Shown piece by piece: positions 1-7,940 of a stretch of 64,000 nt of DNA. A program made the position numbers and the translations under genes. The notes beneath the pieces were generated by a model. It did not search any database. It was not told the DNA's origin and saw only the letters and a list, made by a program, of their open reading frames with translations. The first letter of the stretch is position 1. Every line of letters starts with the position of its first letter. This DNA is from Salipiger sp. H15 (GTDB taxonomy: Bacteria; Pseudomonadota; Alphaproteobacteria; Rhodobacterales; Rhodobacteraceae): the NCBI RefSeq assembly GCF_040409955.1, contig NZ_CP123384.1:124001-188000 (forward strand), given 5' to 3'.

Positions 1-69
1 CTGCCCCTCGTATTCTTCGGAGGCGGGCGCTTCAGCGTCGTTTCGACCTACAGCCGCGAACCGATTTGA
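1..69 (+). CDS. C-terminal end of an unidentified protein (partial)
   Basis: Frame 1 is open from the window edge to a TGA at 67-69 and encodes 22 residues ending FSVVSTYSREPI. A strong hairpin follows 35 bases later, which supports this being the real end of a plus-strand gene. Too little is present to name a family. Confidence 0.55.
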   Translation: MPLVFFGGGRFSVVSTYSREPI

Positions 70-103
70 TCGCGGCGCCACCACTCACGCATACCTCTCC
101 TGC

Positions 104-127
104 AAGCGGCCCCGAAAGGGGCCGCTT
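104..127 (+). terminator. Hairpin terminator
   Basis: A perfect 10-bp stem (AAGCGGCCCC / GGGGCCGCTT) closes a GAAA tetraloop and is followed on the plus strand by a weak T-containing tail. It lies between the convergent ends of the partial gene at 1-69 and the minus-strand carboxypeptidase gene, so it may serve both. Confidence 0.8.
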
Positions 128-148
128 CTGCTTTGGGAGCTGCGCGTC

Positions 149-1621
149 TCAGAGCGCGTAGAGATCGGAGAACTTGGCCTCGAGGTAGTCGAGCAGCGGC
201 GCCTCCGAGGGGGCGAAGCCGCAGGCGCGCTCGATCACCTCGCGCGGGGCAAAGAGCCCGCCATGGCGCTGCACGGTCTTGCGCAGCCAGCCGGTCGCCG
301 CCGAGAGATCGCCCTCGGCCATCTGCGCATCGAGGTCGGGCACCGCCTGCCGCAGCGCCTTGTGCAGGCAGCCGGCGTAGACGTTGCCAAGGCTGTAGGT
401 CGGGAAGTATCCGAAGAGCCCCGCCGACCAGTGCACGTCCTGCAGCACGCCGTCCGAGGGCTTGTCCACGGCAAAGCCGAAGTCCGCCCGGAAGCGGTCG
501 TTCCAGGCCGCCTCGAGGTCGTCCACCGCCAGATCGCCAGAGATCAGCGCGCGTTCGAGATCGAAGCGCAGCAGCACGTGAAGGTTGTACTGCACCTCGT
601 CCGACTCGGTGCGGATGTAGTTGTTCTGCACGCAGTTGACCGCGCGGTAGAACTCCTCGGCCGAGAGGCCGATCTCGCCGAAATGCGCGCGCATCTGGCC
701 GTGCAGCCAGCCGGTGAAGGCGCGCGACCGGCCAAGCTGGTTCTCGTAGATGCGGCTCTGGCTCTCGTGCACGCCCATCGAGACGCCCTCGCCCAGCGGG
801 GTGAAGCGGAAGGCGGGCGCGATCGCCTGCTCGTAGGCGGCGTGGCCGGTCTCGTGGATGATCGAGTAGATGCAGTTGAACGGGTCGAGCGGGTTGGTGC
901 GCGTGGTGATCCGCACGTCGTCGCCGCTGCCCGAGCTGAACGGGTGCACCGCCTTGTCGACCCGGCCGCGCGCCATGTCGTAGCCGAAGGCCTCGGCGAG
1001 CTTGCGGGCGAGCTGCATCTGCGCGGCATCGTCGTAGGTGCCGGAGAGCGGCCTGGGTGCGGGCTTCGCAAGCACCGCCTGCCGCAGTTCCACGAGCCGC
1101 GGGCGCAGCGCGCCGAACATCTGCGACAGCTGCGCCGCGGTGGCGCCGGGCTCGTAATCGTCGAGCAGCGCGTCGTAGACGTCGCCGCCATCCGCCAGCG
1201 CCGCGCCCTCCTCGCGCTTCAGCGCGACGACCTCCTTCAGCACCGGGGCGAAGGCGGCGAAATTGTCATCCGCCCGCGCCTCGGCCCAGACGCGGTGCGC
1301 CCGGCTGGTCAGCCGCGCGAGATCCGCCGCCAGCTTGCCCGGCACGCGGCCGGCGCGGGTGAAGCTGCGGGCGATGTGCCGCAGCTGCGCCTGCCCCACC
1401 TCGTCGAGCGCGGCGGCGTCGATCGCCGCCAGCCACGCGCCGACGCGCGGATCGGTGCGCCGTGCGTGCAGCACGCCCTCGAGCGCCGCGATCTCTTCCG
1501 AGCGCTGGTCCGCCGCGCCATGCGGCATGGTGGTCTCCTGGTCCCAGCCAAGACGGCCGGCCACCTGCGCCAGCGCGCCGGTCTCGCGCTGGAACTCCAT
1601 CAACGCGTCAAACGCACTCAT
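149..1621 (-). CDS. M32 family metallocarboxypeptidase (carboxypeptidase Taq type)
   Basis: The 490-residue product matches the usual length of the M32 family, zinc carboxypeptidases that remove C-terminal residues from peptides in the cytoplasm. The zinc-binding HExxH motif is present as HETGH at about residues 256-260, inside the family-typical context SIIHETGHAAYEQ. The N-terminal region is helical and has the usual W-D-Q-E-T segment near residue 26. The gene starts one base downstream of the stop of ctaA on the same strand, so the two are probably cotranscribed, although no functional link is obvious. The physiological substrate is unknown. Confidence 0.93.
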   Translation of the reverse strand: MSAFDALMEFQRETGALAQVAGRLGWDQETTMPHGAADQRSEEIAALEGVLHARRTDPRVGAWLAAIDAAALDEVGQAQLRHIARSFTRAGRVPGKLAADLARLTSRAHRVWAEARADDNFAAFAPVLKEVVALKREEGAALADGGDVYDALLDDYEPGATAAQLSQMFGALRPRLVELRQAVLAKPAPRPLSGTYDDAAQMQLARKLAEAFGYDMARGRVDKAVHPFSSGSGDDVRITTRTNPLDPFNCIYSIIHETGHAAYEQAIAPAFRFTPLGEGVSMGVHESQSRIYENQLGRSRAFTGWLHGQMRAHFGEIGLSAEEFYRAVNCVQNNYIRTESDEVQYNLHVLLRFDLERALISGDLAVDDLEAAWNDRFRADFGFAVDKPSDGVLQDVHWSAGLFGYFPTYSLGNVYAGCLHKALRQAVPDLDAQMAEGDLSAATGWLRKTVQRHGGLFAPREVIERACGFAPSEAPLLDYLEAKFSDLYAL

Positions 1622-1622
1622 C

Positions 1623-2765
1623 TCAACGGGCCTCGCGGATCGATTGGGCTTTCGGGAACTGCGCGCCGAAACGCGCGCGCAGGATCAGCACCCAGAGCAC
1701 CACGGCCCCGAGCTGGTGGGTGATGGCGATGTGCCAGGGCGCGATGTAGAGCACCGTGGTGATGCCCAGCACCACCTGCACGCAGAGCATCGCCATGACC
1801 GCGTTGAAGCGGAAGCGGGTGTCGGCATTGGGCGACTTGCGCCCGCGCAGCCAGACCACCACGCCGAAGGCGAAGAGCAGGTAGCCGACGATCCGGTGCA
1901 TGAACTGCACGAGGCCCGGGTCCTCGAAGAAGTTGCGCCAGACCGGCACGAGGTCGAAGGGCTGTGGCGGGAAGAACCCGCCCGCCATCAGCGGCCAGTC
2001 GGTGAACGAGCGACCCGCGTCGATCCCGGCGACCAGCGCGCCCAGCAGGATCTGCAGGAAGGCCGCGTGCAGCAGGCCCGTGGACATGGAAAAGAGCTTC
2101 GGCTCGCGCAGGCGGCGGGCCTGCATCAGGTCACGCTCCTCGCGGCCGAGCAGGAAGATGTCCCAGGCGATGAAGCCGAGGATGACGAAGGCCAGCCCGA
2201 GGTGCGTCGCCAGCCGGTAGGAGGCCACGGCGGTCATCTCGCCGACGAGGCCCGAGGAGACCATCCACCAGCCCACGGCCCCCTGCAGCCCGCCGAGCCC
2301 GCCGAGCAGCAGCAGCCGCCCGGTCCAGCCGGTGGGGATCTGCCGCGCCACGAGGAAGACGAGGAAGCCGAGCGCCCAGACGAGGCCGACCACCCGGCCA
2401 AGCTGCCGGTGACCCCATTCCCACCAGTAGATGCCCTTGAACTCCGACAGGGTCATGCCCTTGTTCATCAGCTCGTACTGCGGGATCTGCTGGTAGAGGG
2501 TGAACTCCTCCTGCCACTCGGCCTCGCTCAGCGGCGGGACCGCGCCGTGCAGCGGCTTCCACTCGGTGATCGACAACCCGCTGTCGGTCAGCCGGGTCAG
2601 CCCGCCGACGCAGATCATCGCGACGACCAGCACGAAGAGCAGCATCAGCCAGACCCGGATCGCGCCGCGCGCGCCGCCGCGGCCCTTGTCGATCATGCCG
2701 CCCGAAGGGGCGGCTTTCGGGGTCTCCGCCCCAACCTCCTCGAAGAGCTTGCGGTTACCGGCCAT
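1623..2765 (-). CDS. ctaA: Heme A synthase (CtaA/COX15 type)
   Basis: The 380-residue polytopic inner-membrane protein oxidises the C8 methyl of heme O to a formyl group, making heme A for aa3-type cytochrome oxidases. After a charged cytoplasmic N-terminus of about 35 residues come roughly eight transmembrane helices. Histidines expected to ligate heme occur in contexts such as EWGHRQLGR and LATHLGL and again in the second half (FMHRIVGY, AITHQLGA), the twofold pattern of the COX15 family. The alphaproteobacterial (type 2) length is typical. It sits alone, upstream of the M32 peptidase. Confidence 0.95.
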   Translation of the reverse strand: MAGNRKLFEEVGAETPKAAPSGGMIDKGRGGARGAIRVWLMLLFVLVVAMICVGGLTRLTDSGLSITEWKPLHGAVPPLSEAEWQEEFTLYQQIPQYELMNKGMTLSEFKGIYWWEWGHRQLGRVVGLVWALGFLVFLVARQIPTGWTGRLLLLGGLGGLQGAVGWWMVSSGLVGEMTAVASYRLATHLGLAFVILGFIAWDIFLLGREERDLMQARRLREPKLFSMSTGLLHAAFLQILLGALVAGIDAGRSFTDWPLMAGGFFPPQPFDLVPVWRNFFEDPGLVQFMHRIVGYLLFAFGVVVWLRGRKSPNADTRFRFNAVMAMLCVQVVLGITTVLYIAPWHIAITHQLGAVVLWVLILRARFGAQFPKAQSIREAR

Positions 2766-2845
2766 GGTCTTCTCCTACATGCGTCGCGGCGACGATAGGA
2801 GGCCGACCGCCCCCCATCAAGCCGCCTTCCAACAAGCTGCGCGGC

Positions 2846-3589
2846 TCAGCCGCGCTCCTTCCAGCGCACCATCTGGCGCATCACCCCGTGCAGGGTCTTC
2901 ACGTCCTCGCGGGTGAGCGGCATGCGGCTCCAGAGGTTGCGCAGCGTGAGCTTCATGCTCTCGGCCTTGTGCTCGGGGAAGAAGAACCCCGCCTCGGTCA
3001 GCCGCTCCTCGTAATGCTCGGCCAGCTTCTCGACCTCGATGCCGCTGGCCCATTCGGCCCCGGCCATCTCGACCCGCAGCGCCTCGATCTGCGACGAGGC
3101 CCGCTGCCATTCATAGGCGCAGAGCAGCACGCATTGCGCGAGGTTGAGCGAGGGAAACTCGGGGTTCACCGGCACGTTGATCAGCGCATTGGCCAGCGCC
3201 ACGTCCGAGTTCTCGAGCCCGGCGCGCTCGGGGCCGAACATCACCGCGACCTTGCCGCCCGCCGCGATGCGCTCCTGCGCGACCTTCATCGCCTGCTCGG
3301 GCGAGTAGACCGGCTTGGTGAGGCCGCGCATCCGCGCCGTGGTGGCCAGCACGAGGTCGCAGTCGGCCACCGCCTCGGCGGTGGTCTCGACCAGCTGCGC
3401 CTCGTCCAGCAGCCGCCCGGCCCCCGAGGCCATGGCGGTGGCCGAGGGGTTCGGCCAGCCGTCGCGCGGGCTCACCAGACGCATCCGGTCCAGCCCGAAA
3501 TTCCACATGGCCCGCGACGCGGCCCCGATATTCTCGCCCATCTGCGGCCGCACCAGCACGAATGCGGGCTGCCTCGTCTCGCTCGGCAT
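2846..3589 (-). CDS. trmJ: RNA methyltransferase, TrmJ/SpoU family
   Basis: A 247-residue SPOUT-class methyltransferase, probably the tRNA 2'-O-methyltransferase acting at position 32. The N-terminal motif (FVLVRPQMGENIGAASRAM) and the C-terminal knot motifs with VMFGPERAGLEN and NVPVNPEFPSLNLAQ are diagnostic of the TrmH/TrmJ superfamily. The frame stays open 81 codons further upstream, but the composition there is not protein-like, and MPSETRQPAF at 3589 matches where homologues begin. It is divergent from the GNAT gene at 3759. TrmJ versus another SpoU paralogue cannot be settled by eye. Confidence 0.85.
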   Translation of the reverse strand: MPSETRQPAFVLVRPQMGENIGAASRAMWNFGLDRMRLVSPRDGWPNPSATAMASGAGRLLDEAQLVETTAEAVADCDLVLATTARMRGLTKPVYSPEQAMKVAQERIAAGGKVAVMFGPERAGLENSDVALANALINVPVNPEFPSLNLAQCVLLCAYEWQRASSQIEALRVEMAGAEWASGIEVEKLAEHYEERLTEAGFFFPEHKAESMKLTLRNLWSRMPLTREDVKTLHGVMRQMVRWKERG

Positions 3590-3758
3590 GACAAACTCCG
3601 TAAATCCGGCTCCCGCATAGTCCCGCACGGCCCGAAGAGCAAGAAAGCGACGCCGCTCCCGCCCGTTTTGTCGCGCCGCGCCTCGGCACCCTTGCCGCCC
3701 CGGCCCCGACCTGCCAAGAGGGCGCCCGACCCGACAGCAGAGCCGCGATGATCGACCG

Positions 3759-4274
3759 ATGACCCTCAGAGACGCCCGCCACGAAGATGCCTCCGCCCTC
3801 GCCGCCCTCTCGATCGAGGTCTGGCTCGGCACCTACATCCGCCGCGGGGTGAATGCCCATTATGCCGATCACGCGCTCGAAACCTTCACCAAGGCGGCGT
3901 TCGAGCAGGCGCTGGCGCGGCCCGCCGAGCGGTTCATCGTCAGCCAGAACGAGGACGGCATCGACGGCTTCCTGCGCCTCACTTCCGGGGTCCGCGGCCC
4001 GCTGCCGCGCTGCTCCGAGACCGAGATCGCCACGCTCTACGTCCAGCCCCGCCACCAGGGCCGCGGCATCGGGCGCGCGCTGCTGCAGGCCGGGCTCGGT
4101 GCGGCGCTGGCACAGGGCGCCTCCTCGGTCTGGCTCAGCACCAATTCCGAGAACACGCCCGCCATCGACTTCTACCTCGCGCAGGGCTTCGAGCGCATCG
4201 GCCGGACCTATTTCCGCATCGGCGAAGAGGCCTATCCCAACGAGGTCTTCCGCTTCGCCCTGCCGGCGGTCTGA
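3759..4274 (+). CDS. GNAT family N-acetyltransferase
   Basis: A 171-residue single-domain GNAT protein. The acetyl-CoA binding loop is visible as QPRHQGRGIGRALLQ near residues 92-106, after the beta-strand EIATLYV. The C-terminal part has the family N-x-x-A-x-x-F/Y-Y pattern (NTPAIDFYLAQGFE). The substrate is unknown: the family ranges from small amines to protein N-termini. It is transcribed divergently from trmJ and lies 86 bases before the TfoX-like gene on the same strand. Confidence 0.88.
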   Translation: MTLRDARHEDASALAALSIEVWLGTYIRRGVNAHYADHALETFTKAAFEQALARPAERFIVSQNEDGIDGFLRLTSGVRGPLPRCSETEIATLYVQPRHQGRGIGRALLQAGLGAALAQGASSVWLSTNSENTPAIDFYLAQGFERIGRTYFRIGEEAYPNEVFRFALPAV

Positions 4275-4360
4275 GCGCCGCGGCCTCTTCCGGGCAGAAA
4301 TATCCCCGCCGGAACCCGCCGAAGGCTATGCTGCCGCTGCACCGCAGGGGAGCGCCCGAC

Positions 4361-4690
4361 ATGAGCTACGACGAAGGTCTTGCCGAGACCGTCCGCGACG
4401 ACATCGGCCCCATCCCCGGTCTCTCCGAGAAGCGCATGTTCGGCGCGCTCTGCCTCATGCTCGACGGCAACATGATCTGCGGCGTGCGCGCCGAGGGCGG
4501 GCTCTACCGGGTCGGCAAGGAGGCGCAGGACGAGGCCACGGCGCTGGACGGTGTCGGCCCGGCGATCATGGGCGGGCGGCGCATGGGCGGCTACGTCGAA
4601 GCCACACCCGAGGCCATGGCCGACGACGTCACCCGCGCCCGGCTCACCGCGCTGGCGCTGGCCTTTGTCCGCAGCCTGCCGCCGAAATGA
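4361..4690 (+). CDS. TfoX N-terminal domain protein
   Basis: A 109-residue protein covering only the TfoX/Sxy N-terminal domain. The hallmark K-R-M-F-G-A-L stretch occurs near residues 24-30 and G-R-R-M-G-G-Y near residues 79-85. I place the start at MSYDEGL because a GGGGAGC ribosome-binding site lies just upstream; an in-frame ATG 33 bases earlier has no such site. In gammaproteobacteria Sxy/TfoX controls competence, but stand-alone N-terminal-domain proteins of alphaproteobacteria are uncharacterised, so no competence role is claimed. Confidence 0.85.
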   Translation: MSYDEGLAETVRDDIGPIPGLSEKRMFGALCLMLDGNMICGVRAEGGLYRVGKEAQDEATALDGVGPAIMGGRRMGGYVEATPEAMADDVTRARLTALALAFVRSLPPK

Positions 4691-4758
4691 CGCTGCCCCC
4701 TTTCTTGTGCCCTAAAGGCGCGATATAGGGGCGCAATTCGCAAGTCAGGAGCCGCGCC

Positions 4759-5379
4759 ATGGCCGAAGCAGACCAGCCTCAGCTCTATCTCGTCACCCCG
4801 CCGGAGTTCGACCTTTCGAGCTTCCCGGACAGGCTCTCGTCGGTGCTCGATGCCGCCGACATCGCCTGCATGCGGCTCTCGCTCGCGACGCGCGACGAGG
4901 ACCGGCTGCTGCGCGCCGCCGACGTGGTGCGCGAGGTGGCGCATCGGTACGACATCGCGCTGGTCATCGACACCCACGTGGTGCTGGCGCAGCGGCTCGG
5001 CCTCGACGGGGTGCACCTGACCGACGGCTCGCGCTCGGTGCGCGCGGCGCGCAAGGACCTCGGCCCCGACGCCATCGTCGGCGCCTTCTGCGGCAGCTCG
5101 CGCCATGACGGCATGGTCGCCGGCGAGGCCGGGGCGGATTACGTCGCCTTCGGCCCGCTCAGCGGCGAGGCGCTCGGCGACGGCACGCTGGCCGATTTCG
5201 AGATGTTCGAATGGTGGTCGCAGATGATCGAGGTGCCGGTGGTGGCCGAGGGTGGCCTCACCCCGGAACTGGTGGCCAAGCTCGCCCCGGTGACCGACTT
5301 CCTCAGCATCGGCGAGGAGATCTGGAACACCGAGGATCCGGCCGCGGCCCTGAAGGCTCTCACCGCCGCAATCCGCTGA
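4759..5379 (+). CDS. Thiamine phosphate synthase-like protein (ThiE/TenI family)
   Basis: A 206-residue TIM-barrel protein of the ThiE/TenI superfamily. It has the hallmark sequence near L-G-x-D-G-V-H-L-T-D and, later, G-A-D-Y-V-A-F-G-P-L and P-V-V-A-E-G-G-L for phosphate binding. Enzymes of this family join HMP-pyrophosphate and thiazole phosphate, or (TenI) aromatise the thiazole. No other thiamine gene and no TPP riboswitch signature lies nearby, so ThiE versus TenI function stays open. The start follows a CAGGAG site at about 4746-4751. Confidence 0.85.
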   Translation: MAEADQPQLYLVTPPEFDLSSFPDRLSSVLDAADIACMRLSLATRDEDRLLRAADVVREVAHRYDIALVIDTHVVLAQRLGLDGVHLTDGSRSVRAARKDLGPDAIVGAFCGSSRHDGMVAGEAGADYVAFGPLSGEALGDGTLADFEMFEWWSQMIEVPVVAEGGLTPELVAKLAPVTDFLSIGEEIWNTEDPAAALKALTAAIR

Positions 5380-5405
5380 TCTTCCAGCGCGTTACGGCGC
5401 GCTTC

Positions 5406-6236
5406 TCAGCTTTCACCTTCAGACGGATGCGCGGCCCTGAGCCGCGCTTCCGCCGCCCGCGCAAGCGCCTTGCGGTCCGGGTAATCGGCCACGCGCAGGG
5501 GCGCGTGATAGGTCACCTCGACCCGGCCCTGGCGGCGCGCGCCCAGCACCTGCACAAGATGCGGCCCCAGCGCCATGTCGCCCCACCAGCCATAGAAGGC
5601 CGGGTCCGCGCCCGGCGGCGCGTGATAGGCCACGGTCACCGGCTGGACCTGCAGCGTGTCCTTCAGATCTTCTGACAGGAACGCCTCGAAAAGCGTTGTC
5701 TTGAAAGGAAGAATCCGAAGACCGTCGGTCGAGGTGCCTTCCGGGAAGAACAGCAGCCTGTCCCCCGCCAGCAGCCGCGCCTCGATGATCTTGGGCTGCG
5801 CCCGCGCCTCGCGCCGGTCGCGGTTGATGAAGACCGTGCCGGTGAGCCTCGCCAGGAGCCCGATGCCCGGCCAGCCCGCCACCTCGGCCTTCGAGACGAA
5901 GAGCACGTTGCGCCGCGCGTTGAGGGCGAAGATGTCGAGCCACGACGAATGGTTCGCCACGTAGGCCCCCGGCCCGGTCATCCGCGGCCCCCGCGCCTCG
6001 TGCCGCATGCCGAGGACCACGAAGACCAACCGGCACACCGCCTGCGTCACCGCCGGCGACCAGACCCGCCGGCCCTGCCGGAAAAGCCGTTCGGCGAGCA
6101 GCACCGCCAGCTTGACGAGGATGCCGCAGAGCAGCAGCAGGGCGATCAGCCCGCCGCGCAGCACCGCCCGCACCCAGTCCGCCCAGCCGTGCGCGATGGC
6201 CCCGGGCTCGGCCCCGCGCCAGGTGGGATCGCTCAC
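5406..6236 (-). CDS. olsA: Lyso-ornithine lipid acyltransferase (PlsC-like, OlsA)
   Basis: A 276-residue membrane acyltransferase that would add the second acyl chain to lyso-ornithine lipid. It has an N-terminal transmembrane segment (about residues 27-48), the catalytic H-x4-D motif in NHSSWLD, and the acceptor-binding motif FFPEGTSTDG. I chose the GTG start at 6236 because it overlaps the upstream stop by four bases (GTGA), giving translational coupling to olsB. The frame remains open further upstream but runs antisense-like through olsB. A general lysophosphatidic acid acyltransferase is the alternative; the olsB neighbour makes OlsA the better call. Confidence 0.87.
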   Translation of the reverse strand: MSDPTWRGAEPGAIAHGWADWVRAVLRGGLIALLLLCGILVKLAVLLAERLFRQGRRVWSPAVTQAVCRLVFVVLGMRHEARGPRMTGPGAYVANHSSWLDIFALNARRNVLFVSKAEVAGWPGIGLLARLTGTVFINRDRREARAQPKIIEARLLAGDRLLFFPEGTSTDGLRILPFKTTLFEAFLSEDLKDTLQVQPVTVAYHAPPGADPAFYGWWGDMALGPHLVQVLGARRQGRVEVTYHAPLRVADYPDRKALARAAEARLRAAHPSEGES

Positions 6237-6991
6237 CCGCGGCCCCGGCGCACCCGCGCCGCCGCCTGCTCGTTGAGCCGCTGCGTGTCCATGACGAGGC
6301 ACACGTCGGTGGTGTTGAAGGCATGGTCCACGAAGGCGCCGTCTCCCACCATGCCGCCAAGCCGCAGGTAGCCCTTGATCAGCGCCGGGGTCTCGACCAT
6401 GGCGCGGCGGCGGTCGATCTCGTCTTCCGGCAGCAGGTCCATCGGCTGGTACACCCGGCTGCGCACGCGCAGTTCCTCGGGCGCAAGATGGCGTTCGTGC
6501 AGCAGCGACAGCGGGTGCGCCAGCGCCTGCACGTCGGTGCCGTGGAAGGAGGCGGTGCCGAAGAGGATCTCGATCCCGTGCCCGGCAACATAGTCCGACA
6601 GCGCCTGCCACATCAGCATGACGCCGGGCCCGCCGCGGTAGTCGGGATGCAGGCAGGAGCGCCCCAGTTCGAGCAGCCGCCGCCCGGTGGCGCGCAGCGG
6701 CGCGAGATCGTACTCGTCCTCGGAATAGAACTGCCCCGCGGCCTCGGCCTGGTCGTCGCGCAGCAGCCGGTAGACCCCGACCACCTCGCCATCCCGGCGC
6801 GCGTCGGTCAGCAGCAGGTGATCGAAGAAGGGATCGAACCGGTCGCGCTCGAGCCGGTTCTCATGGTCGACGAGCGCCCCGCCGCCGCCCAGTTCCTCGA
6901 CAAAGACCGCGTAGCGCAGGCGCTGCGCCGCCGCGATCTCGTCTTCCGTGCGCGCCAGCCGCACCGTCAAGTTCCTGTCGTCCAGCGCCAT
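6233..6991 (-). CDS. olsB: L-ornithine N-alpha-acyltransferase (OlsB)
   Basis: The 252-residue GNAT-fold protein of the OlsB type uses 3-hydroxyacyl-ACP to acylate ornithine, the first committed step to phosphorus-free ornithine lipids. Recognisable parts are the N-terminal LRYAVFVEE, the D-x-F-D-x-x-x-D-H-L-L-L core, the LELGRSCLHPDYRGG strand-loop and G-I-E-I-L-F-G-T-A-S-F near residue 140. With olsA it forms a two-gene operon (four-base overlap). Ornithine lipids often replace phospholipids under phosphate limitation, but no pho box was identified upstream. Confidence 0.9.
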   Translation of the reverse strand: MALDDRNLTVRLARTEDEIAAAQRLRYAVFVEELGGGGALVDHENRLERDRFDPFFDHLLLTDARRDGEVVGVYRLLRDDQAEAAGQFYSEDEYDLAPLRATGRRLLELGRSCLHPDYRGGPGVMLMWQALSDYVAGHGIEILFGTASFHGTDVQALAHPLSLLHERHLAPEELRVRSRVYQPMDLLPEDEIDRRRAMVETPALIKGYLRLGGMVGDGAFVDHAFNTTDVCLVMDTQRLNEQAAARVRRGRG

Positions 6992-7122
6992 GGCCGTCCT
7001 CTGCTGCTTGCCGGGGTTCTAATGCGGCGGCGCGCAAAGGAAAACAGCTTTTCCCTCCGGCAGGCCCGGCGCGAGAATTTGGAAAGCTTGGTTAACCATT
7101 CGTAAACGACTGCGCCCCTAGG

Positions 7123-7305
7123 CTAGGCGTCGAACACCGGCAGGAGGGTCACGCGCTCGCCATCCAGCACGACCTTGCCCTGCTCCCGAAAGTTGACAGT
7201 GACACGGCCGCCGATATTGGATTGCACCTGCCCGATCCCCCAATCCGGTCTGTCGGGATGCTGCACCAGCATGCCCGGCTCCAGCAAGGCGTTGAGATCG
7301 CTCAT
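7123..7305 (-). CDS. DUF3553 family small protein
   Basis: A 60-residue protein with the compact beta-rich pattern of DUF3553 (P-G-M-L-V-Q-H-P-x-R-P-D-W-G-I-G-Q-V-Q-S), similar to the Tudor/KOW-like tail found on UvrD-type helicases. Two in-frame ATGs exist; the second (7305) has the GGAAAGGGG site at proper distance, whereas the first abuts it. It is divergent from chpT with only 26 bases between starts. Function unknown. Confidence 0.82.
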   Translation of the reverse strand: MSDLNALLEPGMLVQHPDRPDWGIGQVQSNIGGRVTVNFREQGKVVLDGERVTLLPVFDA

Positions 7306-7331
7306 ATCCATCCCCTTTCCACGAGGCTTTG

Positions 7332-7937
7332 ATGCAACAGCTTAACGCCAAACTCGCGACGCTGGTAGCCTCGCGCCTCTGCCATGACCTGGTGAGTCCG
7401 GTGGGCGCGATCTCCAACGGGCTCGAGCTTCTCGCCCTCACCGGCACCGAGATGAACCAGCCCGAGCTGGCGCTCATCGCGCAGAGCTGCCAGGCCGCCC
7501 GGGCGCGGATCAGCCTCTTCCGCCTTGCCTTCGGCCATGCCGAGGGCGAGCAGATGATCGGCCCGCCCGAAGCAACCCGGCTGCTGCGCGACTATTGCGA
7601 GGGCGGGCGGCTGAAGAGCGACTGGCGCCGCCAGAGCGACGCGCCGCGGCAGGAGGTCCAGCTGGCCCTGCTCGCCGCGCTCTGCTGCGAGAGCGCGCTG
7701 CCGCTCGGCGGGCAGATCGAGGTGGAGGAAATGGACCATGGCTGGCGGATCACCGGCACCGGCCCGCGCGTCAGCTGCGACCAGGCGCTCTGGGCCCTGC
7801 TCGAGCGCCCGGGCAAGCTGCCGCCGCTGAATGGGGCGCAGGTGCATTTCCCCTTCCTCGCCGCCCTCGCCGAGGACCGTGGCCGCAGCATCCTCGTGAC
7901 CGCGGGCAAGGCCGCGGTCACGATCGAGATCAGCTGA
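7332..7937 (+). CDS. chpT: Histidine phosphotransferase ChpT
   Basis: The 201-residue protein matches alphaproteobacterial ChpT, which relays phosphate from CckA to the cell-cycle/motility regulator CtrA and to CpdR. The phosphorylatable histidine lies in the kinase-like dimerisation helix, S-R-L-C-H-D-L-V-S-P-V-G-A-I-S-N-G, near residue 20. The C-terminal half resembles a degenerate HATPase domain, as in the family. I use the ATG at 7332; a TTG one codon earlier is also in frame. In Rhodobacteraceae this relay typically governs motility and gene-transfer-agent expression. Confidence 0.9.
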   Translation: MQQLNAKLATLVASRLCHDLVSPVGAISNGLELLALTGTEMNQPELALIAQSCQAARARISLFRLAFGHAEGEQMIGPPEATRLLRDYCEGGRLKSDWRRQSDAPRQEVQLALLAALCCESALPLGGQIEVEEMDHGWRITGTGPRVSCDQALWALLERPGKLPPLNGAQVHFPFLAALAEDRGRSILVTAGKAAVTIEIS

Positions 7938-7940
7938 GGC

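Noticed and set aside
4691..4758. TPP riboswitch before the ThiE-like gene
   Set aside because: The gap is only 68 bases and lacks the conserved THI-box core CTGAGA.
6992..7122. pho box upstream of olsB
   Set aside because: I looked for paired CTGTCAT-like repeats and found none, so phosphate control is not claimed.
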